This document shows positions 15,868 to 24,389 of a stretch of 36,193 nt of DNA, in pieces (position 1 is the first letter of the stretch; each line of letters opens with the position of its first letter). The notes under the pieces were generated by a model that did no database searches, was not told the origin of the DNA, and saw nothing but the letters and a program-made list of their open reading frames with translations. This DNA comes from a bacterium (GTDB taxonomy: Bacteria > Vulcanimicrobiota > Vulcanimicrobiia > Vulcanimicrobiales > Vulcanimicrobiaceae): NCBI GenBank assembly GCA_028869385.1, contig JAGWSR010000059.1, positions 1 to 36,193 of the forward strand. The letters run 5' to 3'. Position numbers and translations under genes: made by a program.

Positions 15868-15908
15868 AAAAAAAGAACGCCGCCTCGCTGGTCGGCGAGG
15901 CGGCGTTC
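15868..15908 (-). terminator. Intrinsic terminator in the leader of the di-iron oxidase gene
   Basis: A perfect 14-bp stem (15875-15888 with 15895-15908) and a 6-base loop are followed, on the minus strand, by seven T residues (complement of 15868-15874). It stands 35 bp downstream of the short Tyr-rich ORF and 29 bp upstream of the oxidase ATG. It would therefore stop or limit read-through into that gene. No T tract follows on the plus strand, so the direction is clear. Confidence 0.88.
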
Positions 15909-15942
15909 GTATCTTGCGTTGGTTCGCGTTAGGACACGTGCA

Positions 15943-16011
15943 CTACCGGGGCCGACTCCGATCGAAGCGGCCGTAATAATAGGACGTGCTGGCGAGGTGC
16001 GACGCGAACAT
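15943..16011 (-). CDS. 22-aa leader peptide or precursor with Tyr-Tyr-Tyr
   Basis: ATG at 16011 opens a 22-codon frame ending at TAG 15943. Residues 11-13 are Tyr (TAT TAT TAC), followed by GRFDRSRPR. It lies about ten bases after a promoter-like TAGACT and 35 bases before a U-tract terminator that precedes a di-iron oxidase gene on the same strand. This is the layout of an amino-acid attenuation leader. It is also a possible layout for a short peptide substrate of the enzyme. No ribosome site is visible, so translation would be leaderless or nearly so. GTTCGCGT at the ORF start (16002-16009) is complementary to bases 15922-15929 after the stop, giving a possible long-range stem. Confidence 0.5.
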   Translation of the reverse strand: MFASHLASTSYYYGRFDRSRPR

Positions 16012-16021
16012 GTTAGCGCCG

Positions 16022-16051
16022 AGTCTAGCACGAAGACCCGAGGCGATGCAA
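16022..16051 (-). promoter_or_regulatory. Promoter for the Tyr-rich leader and di-iron oxidase
   Basis: On the minus strand, TTGCAT (complement of 16046-16051) and TAGACT (complement of 16022-16027) stand 18 bp apart, with TG one base before the -10 (TGCTAGACT). Transcription would begin near 16015, just before the ATG of the 22-aa ORF. The -35 overlaps the start codon of the divergent MgtC-family gene. Confidence 0.5.
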
Positions 16052-17281
16052 TACGCCGTCCTGGTCGGGCTCGCGCTCTTTTTCGGCTTCGCGTTCGAGG
16101 CGTTCTACGGCTCGGAGCTTCCCAAGCGTCCGGGCGGCATCCGCACCTTCCCGCTGCTCACCTTCGCCGGCACCGCGCTCTACCTGATCGAACCGCACTA
16201 CGGCCTCGCCTTCGTCGCGGGCATCCTCGTCGTGGGGTCGTGGCTCTACTCGTACGTGCGCGCGACGCTCGAGATCAACGGGCAATCGGTCGAGGCGCAC
16301 TTCGTCGTGCCGACGAGCGTGCTGCTGGCCTACGTGCTCGGACCGATCGCGCTCACGCAACCGCTCTGGGTCTCGGTCGCGCTCGTCGTCGGCGCGGTGC
16401 TGCTCATCGGCAGCCGCGCGACGCTCCACGCCTTCACCGAGCGCGTTCCGGTTGAAGAAGTGCTCACGCTCGGGCAGTTCCTCTTGCTCGTCGGCGTCGT
16501 GCTGCCGTTGCTCTACGACGCGCCGAAGATTCCGTTCACCGACATCACGCCGTTCAAGGTGTGGCTCGCGGTCGTCGCGGTCTCCACGCTCTCGTACGCA
16601 AGCTATCTCGTTTCGCGCTACGCGCTGCCGCGCGGCGGCATCTTCGTGACCGCGCTGCTCGGCGGACTCTACTCGTCGACGGCGACGACCGTCGTGCTCG
16701 CGCGGCGCGCGCGAGAGACGGGGCTCACGCGTGAGATCACCGCGTCGATCGTCGGCGCGACCGCGATGATGTATCTGCGCATCGTGGTCGTGTGCGGCAT
16801 CTTCAATCTCGCCCTCGGGCGCGCGATCGCGCCCGCGCTCGTGGGGCTTGGGCTCCTCTCGTTGCTCGTGGCGTACGTGCTCGCGCGCTCCGAGCCCACG
16901 ACCGCGCGCGACGACTTCGTGCCGAGCAATCCGCTGCAGATCGGCACGGCGATCGTCTTTGCCGTGCTGCTGGTCGGTATCTCGCTGCTCTCGACGTGGA
17001 TCGAATCGCATCTCGGCACGAGCGGCGTGCTCGCCCTTGCGGCGGTCGTCGGCGTGACCGATATCGATCCGTTCGTGCTCTCGATCGCGCAGAGCGGCGT
17101 GCACGCGATCGGCCTCGCGACGGCGGCGGTCGCGGTGGTGATTGCGAGTTCGTCGAACAATCTGCTGAAGGCCGTTTATACGGTCGCGTTCTCCCGCGCG
17201 CGCGGGAGCTGGGTGCCCGCGGGCGGCCTGCTCGCGATGTCGGTGCTCGGTCTCGTCCTCGCGAGGTTTATGGGGCGATGA
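16046..17281 (+). CDS. MgtC/SapB - DUF4010 family membrane protein
   Basis: A 411-aa polytopic membrane protein with about twelve hydrophobic segments. The N-terminal third is MgtC/SapB-like (ELPKRPGGIRTFPLLTFAGTAL and the following Y-V-R-A-T-L). The remainder is DUF4010, with TALLGGLYSSTATTVVLARRAR, GVTDIDPFVLSIAQ and ASSSNNLLKAVYTVAF as typical blocks. Transport of a cation or regulation of Mg2+ homeostasis is usually proposed for the family; the function is not established. ATG 16046 was used; ATG 16010 or 15986 upstream would place start signals inside the opposing leader ORF. The stop overlaps the next gene by four bases (ATGA). Confidence 0.87.
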   Translation: MQYAVLVGLALFFGFAFEAFYGSELPKRPGGIRTFPLLTFAGTALYLIEPHYGLAFVAGILVVGSWLYSYVRATLEINGQSVEAHFVVPTSVLLAYVLGPIALTQPLWVSVALVVGAVLLIGSRATLHAFTERVPVEEVLTLGQFLLLVGVVLPLLYDAPKIPFTDITPFKVWLAVVAVSTLSYASYLVSRYALPRGGIFVTALLGGLYSSTATTVVLARRARETGLTREITASIVGATAMMYLRIVVVCGIFNLALGRAIAPALVGLGLLSLLVAYVLARSEPTTARDDFVPSNPLQIGTAIVFAVLLVGISLLSTWIESHLGTSGVLALAAVVGVTDIDPFVLSIAQSGVHAIGLATAAVAVVIASSSNNLLKAVYTVAFSRARGSWVPAGGLLAMSVLGLVLARFMGR

Positions 17282-17628
17282 GTTTTATTCGCAAATGGCT
17301 CAAGCCGGAGACGTCGGCGCGCATCGGCCTGCGCCCGCATCGCACCGTCGAGGTGCCGCTCGCCTACGACGCCGCGTATCGGCGCGTGCTCGAAGCGATC
17401 GAAATCACGCTCGGTGCGAACGTGACCATCGACGATCGTGCCGGGCGCATGATCGAGGCCGGGTTCGGCCTCGTGCGCAGCGAGCGCATACGCGTGAGCT
17501 TCGATATCGTTGATGCCGAGCGCACGAGCGTGCGCATCGAGGCATTCTTTGCGGCGGGGATGACCGTGCCGGAGAGATCGCTCGCGGTCGACGCGCTCGC
17601 TCAGGCGATCGTGTCGAATCCCGTGTAG
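17278..17628 (+). CDS. Hypothetical 116-aa protein
   Basis: A small soluble protein with two alternating beta-alpha units ([41 protein letters not shown]). It resembles the small single-domain proteins with a Bet v1-like or DUF1499-like fold, but I cannot assign a family. It starts at ATG overlapping the MgtC-family stop, so it is translationally coupled and may assist that membrane protein. Its last 28 bp overlap the convergent serS. Confidence 0.65.
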   Translation: MSFIRKWLKPETSARIGLRPHRTVEVPLAYDAAYRRVLEAIEITLGANVTIDDRAGRMIEAGFGLVRSERIRVSFDIVDAERTSVRIEAFFAAGMTVPERSLAVDALAQAIVSNPV

Positions 17629-18884
17629 CGGCGCAAGACCTCGGGCACGACGATGGTGCCGTCGGCTTGTTGGTAGTTCTCCATGACCGCGAGCAGCGTG
17701 CGTCCGAGCGCGAGGCCCGAGCCGTTCAACGTGTGTACGAGCTCGGGCTTGGCTTTGGGATCGCGCCGAAAGCGAATACCCGCCCGGCGCGCCTGGAAGT
17801 CGGTGCAATTCGAGCAGCTGCTGATCTCGCGATAGCTCTGCGCGCTCGGCAGCCACACCTCGAGATCGTAGGTTTTGGACGAGTTGAAGCTGGTGTCGCC
17901 CGCGCAGAGCGACATCACGCGGTACGGTAGCCCGAGATCCTGCAGCAATGTCTCGGCGTCGCGCGTGAGCGCTTCGAGCGCCTCGAACGAGGATTCGGGA
18001 AGCGCGAGCCACACGAGCTCGACCTTCTCGAACTGGTGCTGACGAATCAGGCCGCGCGTGTCTTTGCCCGCGGCGCCCGCCTCTTTGCGAAAGCACGGCG
18101 TGTACGCGGCCATCTTGCGCGGGAGCGTGTCGCCCGCGAGAATTTCGTCGCCGTGCAGCGCGGTGAGCGGCACCTCGGCGGTCGGAATCATGAAGAGATC
18201 CGCATCGGTATCTTGGAACATCGCATCGGCGAACTTGGTGAGCTGGCCCGTGTTCCACATCGTCGCGCGCGTCACGAGCAGCGGGGGAATCACTTCGAGA
18301 TAGCCGCGTTCGTTCGCGCGATCCAAGAAGAACTGCACGAGTGCGCGCGAGAGGCGCGCGCCTTTGCCGGTGAGGACGGCGAAACGGCTGCCCGAGAGTT
18401 TCGCGGCGCGCTCGAAATCGAGGATGCCGAGCGCTTCGCCGAGTTCCCAGTGCGGCTTCGGCGTGAAGTCGAACGCGCGCGGCGTTCCCCACGCGCGCAC
18501 GGTCACGTTCTGCTCCGAGTCGCTTCCGTCGGGTACGCTCTCGTCGAGCAGGTTCGGCGTATTGGTGAGCAATTCGCGCAGCGGCGAGCCCTCGGTGTCG
18601 GGCGCGAGCGCGCGCGCACGCTCTTCGTCGGCGGCGATGCGCGTGCCGAGTTCGTCGAGCTTGGGGCGCAAGTCGCGCGCGGCGGCGGCTTTGTCGGCCG
18701 CTTTGCCGATCTCGGCGGAGAGCCGGTTCTTTTCGGCTTTCGCACTTTCGACCGACGCGAGCGCGGAGCGGTACTCCGCATCCAAACGCAGAATCTCATC
18801 AACGAACGAGGGCGCGATGCCACGACGTTTCGCCGAATGGCGAACGCGGTTGGGATCGCGACGAACGAGCACGATATCGAGCAT
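17601..18884 (-). CDS. serS: Seryl-tRNA synthetase
   Basis: A 427-aa class II synthetase that charges tRNA-Ser. The N-terminal coiled-coil tRNA arm spans ~30-105 ([20 protein letters not shown] and following). Motif 2 is seen in [28 protein letters not shown] and motif 3 in [31 protein letters not shown] is also standard. The N-terminus [15 protein letters not shown] fixes the ATG at 18884. Its start codon overlaps the divergent moeA start by two bases (CATG). No ribosome site precedes it, so the transcript may be leaderless. The length is normal. Confidence 0.96.
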   Translation of the reverse strand: MLDIVLVRRDPNRVRHSAKRRGIAPSFVDEILRLDAEYRSALASVESAKAEKNRLSAEIGKAADKAAAARDLRPKLDELGTRIAADEERARALAPDTEGSPLRELLTNTPNLLDESVPDGSDSEQNVTVRAWGTPRAFDFTPKPHWELGEALGILDFERAAKLSGSRFAVLTGKGARLSRALVQFFLDRANERGYLEVIPPLLVTRATMWNTGQLTKFADAMFQDTDADLFMIPTAEVPLTALHGDEILAGDTLPRKMAAYTPCFRKEAGAAGKDTRGLIRQHQFEKVELVWLALPESSFEALEALTRDAETLLQDLGLPYRVMSLCAGDTSFNSSKTYDLEVWLPSAQSYREISSCSNCTDFQARRAGIRFRRDPKAKPELVHTLNGSGLALGRTLLAVMENYQQADGTIVVPEVLRRYTGFDTIA

Positions 18885-20109
18885 GGAACAGCGCGGCTTC
18901 GTCTTTCAGGAAGAAAATCTTTTGTCGCCCGCGGACGCGGTTGCGACCTTTCTCGCGCGCGTCCCGCTCGCTCCGAGCGGCGTCGAACGGGTCGCGCTCG
19001 ACGACGCGCTCGGGCGCACGCTCGCGCAGACGCTCGCGGCCGACGACGACTATCCGAACGCCCCACGCTCGGCGATGGACGGTTTCGCGCTGCGCGCCGA
19101 CGAGATGCCCGGAAGCGCGCGCGTGCTTGGAGAGATCGCGATGGGTTCGGCGTGGGCCGGTACGCTCGGTCCGGGTGAGGCGCTGCGCATTCCGACCGGC
19201 GGCGTGCTGCCCGACGGGGCCGATGCGGTCGTGCCCATCGAGGACGCGCGCTTGGAGCAGGGGCGCGTGCACGTCGTCGAGGCCGTTGCGCCGGGCGCCA
19301 ACGTCAACCCGCGAGCCGGCGACATGCGCAAAGGCGAGCCGATTCTGCATCCCGGTACGCGCATCGGTGCGCCGCAGCTCGGCGTCCTCGCGACGCTCGG
19401 CGTGACGCAGGTCCCCGTCTTTCGCCGCCCGCGCATCGCGGTGATCTCGAGCGGCGACGAGCTGATCGCGCCCGACGCGATCCCGGCGCCGGGTGAGATT
19501 CGCGACTCGAATCGCTATGCGATCGCGGGCTCGCTGCGCGCCGCGGGGGCCGAGGTGCTCCACGTACCGACGGTTCGCGACGAGCCGGGTGCGCTCGAAG
19601 CGGCGCTGCGCGGCGCGCTCGCGGCGGCCGACGCCGCGATCCTGACCGGCGGCTCGTCGGTGGGCGAGCGCGATCACACCCCGTCGGCCATCGCCGCGCT
19701 CGGCGAGCCCGGAGTCGTGGTCCACGGCTTGCGGGTCAAGCCCGGTAAGCCGACCGTCATCGGCGCGGTCGGCGGCAAGCCGATCATCGGCCTTCCCGGC
19801 AACCCGACGTCGGCGCTCTTGATTCTGGAGGCGGTGATGCTTCCGATCCTCTCGGCCATGCTCGGCTCCACGCTCGTCGCGCACACCGCGCACGCGCGCC
19901 TGGCCGGCGAGGCGCGCAGCCGTCGGGGCTGGACCTGGTTCGTTCCGGTCGCGCTCCGGCATGAGGGCGGCGACCTGACGGCGCATCCCCTACCCCTGCG
20001 CTCGTCGGCGGTCAGCCTCACGGCTCGGGCCGACGGCTATCTGACGATCCCCGCGGCAACGGAGACGCTCGCGGTGGGAACGATGGTGGAGGTCCATCGT
20101 TTCATCTAG
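18883..20109 (+). CDS. moeA: Molybdopterin molybdenumtransferase
   Basis: A 408-aa enzyme that inserts molybdate into adenylated molybdopterin. It shows [18 protein letters not shown] and RSAMDGFAL (domain I), [53 protein letters not shown] (the MPT-binding GG-S-x-G motif), [23 protein letters not shown] and a C-terminal domain IV. ATG 18883 overlaps the serS start on the other strand. TTG 18922, preceded by AGGAAG eight bases away and nearer the usual family N-terminus, is a credible alternative. It heads a long plus-strand run of genes. No other Mo-cofactor gene is in the window. Confidence 0.95.
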   Translation: MEQRGFVFQEENLLSPADAVATFLARVPLAPSGVERVALDDALGRTLAQTLAADDDYPNAPRSAMDGFALRADEMPGSARVLGEIAMGSAWAGTLGPGEALRIPTGGVLPDGADAVVPIEDARLEQGRVHVVEAVAPGANVNPRAGDMRKGEPILHPGTRIGAPQLGVLATLGVTQVPVFRRPRIAVISSGDELIAPDAIPAPGEIRDSNRYAIAGSLRAAGAEVLHVPTVRDEPGALEAALRGALAAADAAILTGGSSVGERDHTPSAIAALGEPGVVVHGLRVKPGKPTVIGAVGGKPIIGLPGNPTSALLILEAVMLPILSAMLGSTLVAHTAHARLAGEARSRRGWTWFVPVALRHEGGDLTAHPLPLRSSAVSLTARADGYLTIPAATETLAVGTMVEVHRFI

Positions 20110-20131
20110 ATATGGAGAAGGCTGAGCTTTC

Positions 20132-21229
20132 GTGATTCGACCCGCGCCCGCGATCGCCGCGATTCCCCCGACCACGCCGTTCATCGGACCCGAGCAGCTC
20201 ATGCGCGAGCACGGGCTCGAGTCGCTCGTGCGCCTCGGCGCGAACGAGAGCGCCTTCGGCCCCTCGCCGCGGGCCGTGGAGGCGATGCGCGCCGAGCTGG
20301 AGCGCCTCTCCTGGTACGGCGATCCCGAGTCGTTCGCGCTGCGCACGGCGCTGGCGCGCAAGCACGGGTGCCGGATCGAGCAACTCGTCGTCGGCTCGGG
20401 CATCGACGAACTCATGGGGCTCGTCGTGCGCGCCTTCGTGGCGCCCGGCGGCGCCGCGCTCACCACGCGCGGCTCGTATCCGACCTTCAACTATCACGTG
20501 AGCGGCTACGGCGGACGCCTGGTCACGGCGGATTATCGCGCCGACGGCCGGCTCGATCTCGACGCGCTGATCGCGGTCGCGCGCGCCGAACGGCCGACGG
20601 TCGTCTATCTGGCAAATCCCGATAATCCGAGCGGCACGTTCGTCGAACGCGACGAACTCGCGCGTTTCGTCGACGCGCTCCCCGACGACGCGCTCGTGCT
20701 GCTCGATGAAGCCTACGCCGATTTCGTGGATGCCGGGCGCCTGATCGCGCCGGAGATCGACGACCGCATCGTGCGCACGCGTACCTTTTCCAAGGCCTAC
20801 GGCCTGGCGGGGGCGCGCATCGGCTACGCGATTGCGAGCGACGCGCACGTCGCCACGCTGCAGAAGATCCGCCTGCACTACGGCGTCAACCGCAACGCGC
20901 AGATCGGCGCGCTCGCGTCGCTCGAAGACGAGGCGTTTCACGCGCACGTCGTGCGCGAGGTCGAAGCCTCGCGTGAGGCCTACTACGCGCTCGCGCGCGA
21001 ACTCGGCCTCGGGTATCTCGAGTCATACACGAACTTCGTCTGCATCGACCTCGGGAGCGCCAGCCGGGCGACGCGCGTGATGAACGAATTGCTCGAGCGC
21101 GGCGTCTGGATTCGCAAACCCGGCGCGCCTCCGCTCGACCGCTACGTGCGCGTGAGCGCGGGAACGGCGCCGATGCGCGAAGCCTTTGCCGCGGCGCTGC
21201 GCGCCGTGCTCGACGAGGTGCCCGCGTGA
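20132..21229 (+). CDS. hisC: Histidinol-phosphate aminotransferase-like enzyme
   Basis: A 365-aa fold-type I PLP aminotransferase of the HisC branch. It shows VRLGANESAFGPSPRAVEAM, GSGIDELMGLV, YLANPDNPSGT, LLDEAYADF and TFSKAYGLAGARIGY with the PLP lysine, then GVWIRKPG and RVSAGT near the end. HisC acts in histidine synthesis, but paralogues use phenylalanine or tyrosine precursors. No other his genes are nearby, so the substrate is less sure than the family. GTG 20132 was used. The stop overlaps the next gene (GTGA). Confidence 0.87.
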   Translation: MIRPAPAIAAIPPTTPFIGPEQLMREHGLESLVRLGANESAFGPSPRAVEAMRAELERLSWYGDPESFALRTALARKHGCRIEQLVVGSGIDELMGLVVRAFVAPGGAALTTRGSYPTFNYHVSGYGGRLVTADYRADGRLDLDALIAVARAERPTVVYLANPDNPSGTFVERDELARFVDALPDDALVLLDEAYADFVDAGRLIAPEIDDRIVRTRTFSKAYGLAGARIGYAIASDAHVATLQKIRLHYGVNRNAQIGALASLEDEAFHAHVVREVEASREAYYALARELGLGYLESYTNFVCIDLGSASRATRVMNELLERGVWIRKPGAPPLDRYVRVSAGTAPMREAFAAALRAVLDEVPA

Positions 21230-21951
21230 GATACGCCATCGTCTCCGACGTGCACGGCAACCTCGAATCGCTGCGCCACGCATTCGACCGCATCGCCGAC
21301 GACGATCACCTGCTCTGCCTCGGCGACATCGTCGGCTACGGCCCCAATCCCAACGAGTGCGTCGAGATGATCCGGCAGCGCTCCAAGGGCACGGTGCTCG
21401 GCAATCACGATCTCGCCGCGCTCGAGAATTTCGGCGTCGAGTACTTCAACGACGCCGCGCGCGCCGCGATCGCGTGGACGCAGGGCGTGTTGACCGAGGA
21501 GAATCGCGCCTGGCTCAACGGCCTCTCGTACGAGCTGCGCTTTCCCGACTTTCTCCTCGTACACGGCGCGCCGGTCGAGTACTTCGAGTACGTACTCGAC
21601 AAACGGGCCGCCGCGAACGCGTTCGCGCGCACCGACGCACCGTTGGTCTTTATCGGGCACACGCACATCGCGGAGTATTGGGTGCAAGAGCCCGATGGTA
21701 CGATCGGACACAAACACCTGCAGCAGGGCGGCGAACTCGTTCTCGAAGAGGGACGGCGCTACATCGTGGACGTGGGCAGCGTGGGTCAGCCGCGCGACCT
21801 GAATCCCGAAGCGTCGTTCGTGCTCTACGAACCGCAAAAGCGCCGCGTCGAGTGGGTTCGCTACACCTATCCCGTGGAGGCGGTGCAGAAGAAGATTCAC
21901 GACGTGCATCTGCCGGAGTATCTCGCGCTGCGCCTGGAGACGGGACGTTGA
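21226..21951 (+). CDS. Calcineurin-like metallophosphoesterase
   Basis: A 241-aa cytosolic di-metal phosphoesterase. All family blocks are present: SDVHGNLESL (DxH), GDIVGYGPNPNECVEMI (GDxxxxG), LGNHDLAAL (GNHD), FLLVHGAP and GHTHIAEYW (GHTH). The set matches the YfcE/phosphodiesterase MJ0936-like subgroup. The substrate, whether a nucleotide or a protein phosphate, is unknown. GTG 21226 overlaps the hisC-like stop, and its own stop overlaps the thioesterase start (TTGA). Confidence 0.9.
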   Translation: MRYAIVSDVHGNLESLRHAFDRIADDDHLLCLGDIVGYGPNPNECVEMIRQRSKGTVLGNHDLAALENFGVEYFNDAARAAIAWTQGVLTEENRAWLNGLSYELRFPDFLLVHGAPVEYFEYVLDKRAAANAFARTDAPLVFIGHTHIAEYWVQEPDGTIGHKHLQQGGELVLEEGRRYIVDVGSVGQPRDLNPEASFVLYEPQKRRVEWVRYTYPVEAVQKKIHDVHLPEYLALRLETGR

Positions 21952-22379
21952 GCGTGCCGATCGACGACGGCAAGTGCTTCGCGTGCGGCCCCGAGAACCC
22001 GATCGGATTGCATCTGCACTTTCGCGCGGGCGAGGAGGGCGTGCTCGCCGACGTGACGCTCGCTCCCGAATTTCAAGGCTGGAAGAACATCGCCCACGGC
22101 GGCATCGTGATGTCGCTGCTCGACGAGGCGATGGCGCACGCGGCTGGCAACGCGGGGCACCGCGGCGTCACCGCGAGCATCAACGTGCGCTTTCGTAAGC
22201 CCGTTCCGCTCGGCGAACGGCTCGAACTCGCGGGCCGCGTGCTCTGGCAGCGGCGCAACGTGCTCGGACTCGAAGCGGTGCTGCGCGATCTCGCTGGAAC
22301 GACGCTCGCGCAGGGCGAGGGCCACTTCGTTTCGATGGGATCGCTCGAGGCGGCGCGCGATCGCCGCAATCCGGAGTAG
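21948..22379 (+). CDS. PaaI-like hotdog thioesterase
   Basis: A 143-aa single hotdog-fold protein. It carries CFACGPENPIGLHL at the N-terminus, NIAHGGIVMSLLDEAMAHAA (the HGG/...D active-site helix) and RFRKPVPLGERLELAGRV. Such enzymes hydrolyse acyl-CoA thioesters; the substrate is unknown. TTG 21948 overlaps the upstream stop and has GGAG eight bases upstream; GTG 21954 is an alternative. It is followed seven bases later by smpB. Confidence 0.87.
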   Translation: MSVPIDDGKCFACGPENPIGLHLHFRAGEEGVLADVTLAPEFQGWKNIAHGGIVMSLLDEAMAHAAGNAGHRGVTASINVRFRKPVPLGERLELAGRVLWQRRNVLGLEAVLRDLAGTTLAQGEGHFVSMGSLEAARDRRNPE

Positions 22380-22385
22380 GCGCAC

Positions 22386-22880
22386 GTGGCAAAGATGAAG
22401 CAGCAGCGCGCGAAGGCTGCTGAAGAGGCGAAGAAACGCAACGAACCGAGCGTCGACAATCGTCGCGCGCGGCACGAATTTCAAATCCTCGATTCGCTCG
22501 AGGCGGGGATCGCGCTCACCGGCACCGAGGTCAAGTCGATCCGTCAGGGCGGCGTGAGCCTCGGCGAGGCCTACGCGCGCTTTCGCGACGGCGAGGCGTG
22601 GCTGCTCGGCATGCACGTGCCGCCGTACAAGCAGGGCAGCTTTTCGAACGTGGATCCGAACCGTCCGCGCAAGCTGCTGCTGCACAAAGAACAGATCGCC
22701 GATCTGCAGTCGCGCATCAAGGAGAAGGGGCTCACGCTCGTGCCGTTGCGGATGTACTTCACGCGCGGCCGCGTGAAGCTGCAACTCGGCGTCGCGCGCG
22801 GAAAGAAGCTCTGGGACAAGCGCGAGGACATCGCCAAACGCGACGTGGAGCGGGAGATGGCGCGCCATGTGCGTCGCTGA
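22386..22880 (+). CDS. smpB: SsrA-binding protein
   Basis: A 164-aa protein that partners tmRNA in trans-translation and rescues stalled ribosomes. It has NRRARHEFQILDSLEAGIALTGTEVKSIR (residues ~25-53, OB-fold start), then VPPYKQGSF, RPRKLLLHKEQI, LVPLRMYF and the basic C-terminal tail with KLWDKREDIAKRD. The lysine/alanine-rich N-terminal 20 residues are longer than in most. The start is GTG 22386. No tmRNA gene is seen in the window. Confidence 0.96.
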   Translation: MAKMKQQRAKAAEEAKKRNEPSVDNRRARHEFQILDSLEAGIALTGTEVKSIRQGGVSLGEAYARFRDGEAWLLGMHVPPYKQGSFSNVDPNRPRKLLLHKEQIADLQSRIKEKGLTLVPLRMYFTRGRVKLQLGVARGKKLWDKREDIAKRDVEREMARHVRR

Positions 22881-22889
22881 CGGGTGTTG

Positions 22890-23777
22890 ATGCGCGGCGC
22901 CAAACCCCATGCGGATATCGAGGGCGCGATCGCGCGTGACGGCATCGTGCGCGCGGGCGATCGCGTCGCGATCGCGTGCAGCGGCGGGGCCGATTCGATC
23001 GCGCTCGCGGGACTGCTCGCGGCGGTGCGCGCGACGCTCGACCTGCAGCTCACCCTCGCCTACGTGCATCACGGCACGCGCGATTCCGCGTGGCAAGACG
23101 AATGCGTCGTGCTGCGCGCCGGTGCCACCTTCGGCATCCCCGTGCGCGTCGTGCAACTCGAACCGGACGCGTGCGACGAATCCACGCTGCGTACCGCGCG
23201 CTACGAGGCGCTCGCGCGCGTCGCGCGCGAGGTCGGTGCGAATGCGGTCGCGACCGCGCACCATCGTGAGGATCAATGCGAGACGGTGCTGCTCGCGCTC
23301 TTTCGCGGCGCCGGCCCCGACGGCATCGCGGGCATGCCGCCGCGCCGCGAGCTGGTGCCCGGGATCGACCTCGTACGCCCGTTGCTGCAACGCGGCGTGG
23401 AGGAACTGCGCGCCTACTGTCACGCCCAAGCGCTGCCGTACGCGGTCGATCCGACAAATGCCGACCTCGGACTGCGCCGCAACGCCGTTCGCGCCGCGCT
23501 CGAGGCCTTGCGACCGCTCTTTCCGGGGCTGGACGCCGCGGTCGCGCGCAGCGCCGAGATCGTGGGCTCGGAACTGGTCCGAAGCGACCGGGCGACGCTG
23601 CGTCGGCAGGTGCGGGAGGCGCTCGACGCTCAAGAGGGATTGCGCGACGTGGACTTCGTGCACGTCGAGGCCGTGGTCCGCGCGCTCGAGCGCGGGGCCT
23701 CCGGTCGCTTCCACGTTCGCACCGGGGTCGAGATCGTGGTCGAACGCGGCGAGATCGCACGCATCGATAGGGAGTAA
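22890..23777 (+). CDS. tilS: tRNA(Ile)-lysidine synthase
   Basis: A 295-aa N-type ATP pyrophosphatase that makes lysidine at C34 of tRNA-Ile(CAU). The PP-loop is ACSGGADSIAL (~residues 29-39). AYVHHGTRD, ATAHHREDQCETVLLALFRGAG, RPLL and VDPTNAD are all typical. It is shorter than many TilS proteins (~430 aa): the C-terminal TilS_C domain is missing, as in some phyla. ATG 22890 is used; GTG 22884 is possible. It ends immediately before hpt, giving the classic tilS-hpt-ftsH order. Confidence 0.93.
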   Translation: MRGAKPHADIEGAIARDGIVRAGDRVAIACSGGADSIALAGLLAAVRATLDLQLTLAYVHHGTRDSAWQDECVVLRAGATFGIPVRVVQLEPDACDESTLRTARYEALARVAREVGANAVATAHHREDQCETVLLALFRGAGPDGIAGMPPRRELVPGIDLVRPLLQRGVEELRAYCHAQALPYAVDPTNADLGLRRNAVRAALEALRPLFPGLDAAVARSAEIVGSELVRSDRATLRRQVREALDAQEGLRDVDFVHVEAVVRALERGASGRFHVRTGVEIVVERGEIARIDRE

Positions 23778-24389
23778 ATGGACGTAACGCAGAGCTACGA
23801 AGGGACGATCGCGCGCACGCTCTACACGCGTGAAGCGATCGCGCAAGCGATCGCGCGCCTCGGCCGGGAGATCGCCGCCGACCATCGCGGGCAACCGCTG
23901 ATGCTGCTCGGCGTGTTGAAGGGAGCGCTCTTCGTCGTCTCCGACCTCGCGCGCGCGATTGCCGCGGTGCCGGACGGCCCGAGCGAGATCATCGTGGACT
24001 ACTTATGCGTCAGCAGCTACGGCAACGCAACCCGCTCCTCGGGCGAGGTGCGGATGCTCAAGGATGCAAGCGAGCCCGTCACCGGTCGCAACGTCGTGAT
24101 CGTCGAGGACATCGTCGATAACGGCCTCACGTTGCAGTACCTCCATGCGTTGCTCGGAGAGCGGCGGCCGGCGCGGCTGCGCTCCTGCGTGCTCTTCGAC
24201 AAGCCCTACCATCGCCGGGTGGACGTGCCCGTCGAGTACGTGGGCTTACAATCTCCGGACGAATTCGTCGTAGGTTACGGTTTGGACTACCAGGAATTAT
24301 TCCGGAATCTACCCTACTTGGCGCAACTCAACGACGCCGTCTTCAGCGAGCCCGAAAGCCCCGCGACGGCACAGAAAGTCAATTCGTGA
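23778..24389 (+). CDS. hpt: Hypoxanthine phosphoribosyltransferase
   Basis: A 203-aa purine salvage enzyme that converts hypoxanthine and guanine with PRPP to IMP and GMP. It shows MLLGVLKGALFVVSDLAR, VDYLCVSSYGN, the PRPP-binding motif VVIVEDIVDNGLTLQYL and PDEFVVGYGLDYQELFRNLPY. ATG follows the tilS stop with no gap, and a GGGAG site lies inside the tilS end. The stop overlaps ftsH's GTG by four bases. The last ~15 residues are an extension beyond the usual end. Confidence 0.95.
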   Translation: MDVTQSYEGTIARTLYTREAIAQAIARLGREIAADHRGQPLMLLGVLKGALFVVSDLARAIAAVPDGPSEIIVDYLCVSSYGNATRSSGEVRMLKDASEPVTGRNVVIVEDIVDNGLTLQYLHALLGERRPARLRSCVLFDKPYHRRVDVPVEYVGLQSPDEFVVGYGLDYQELFRNLPYLAQLNDAVFSEPESPATAQKVNS

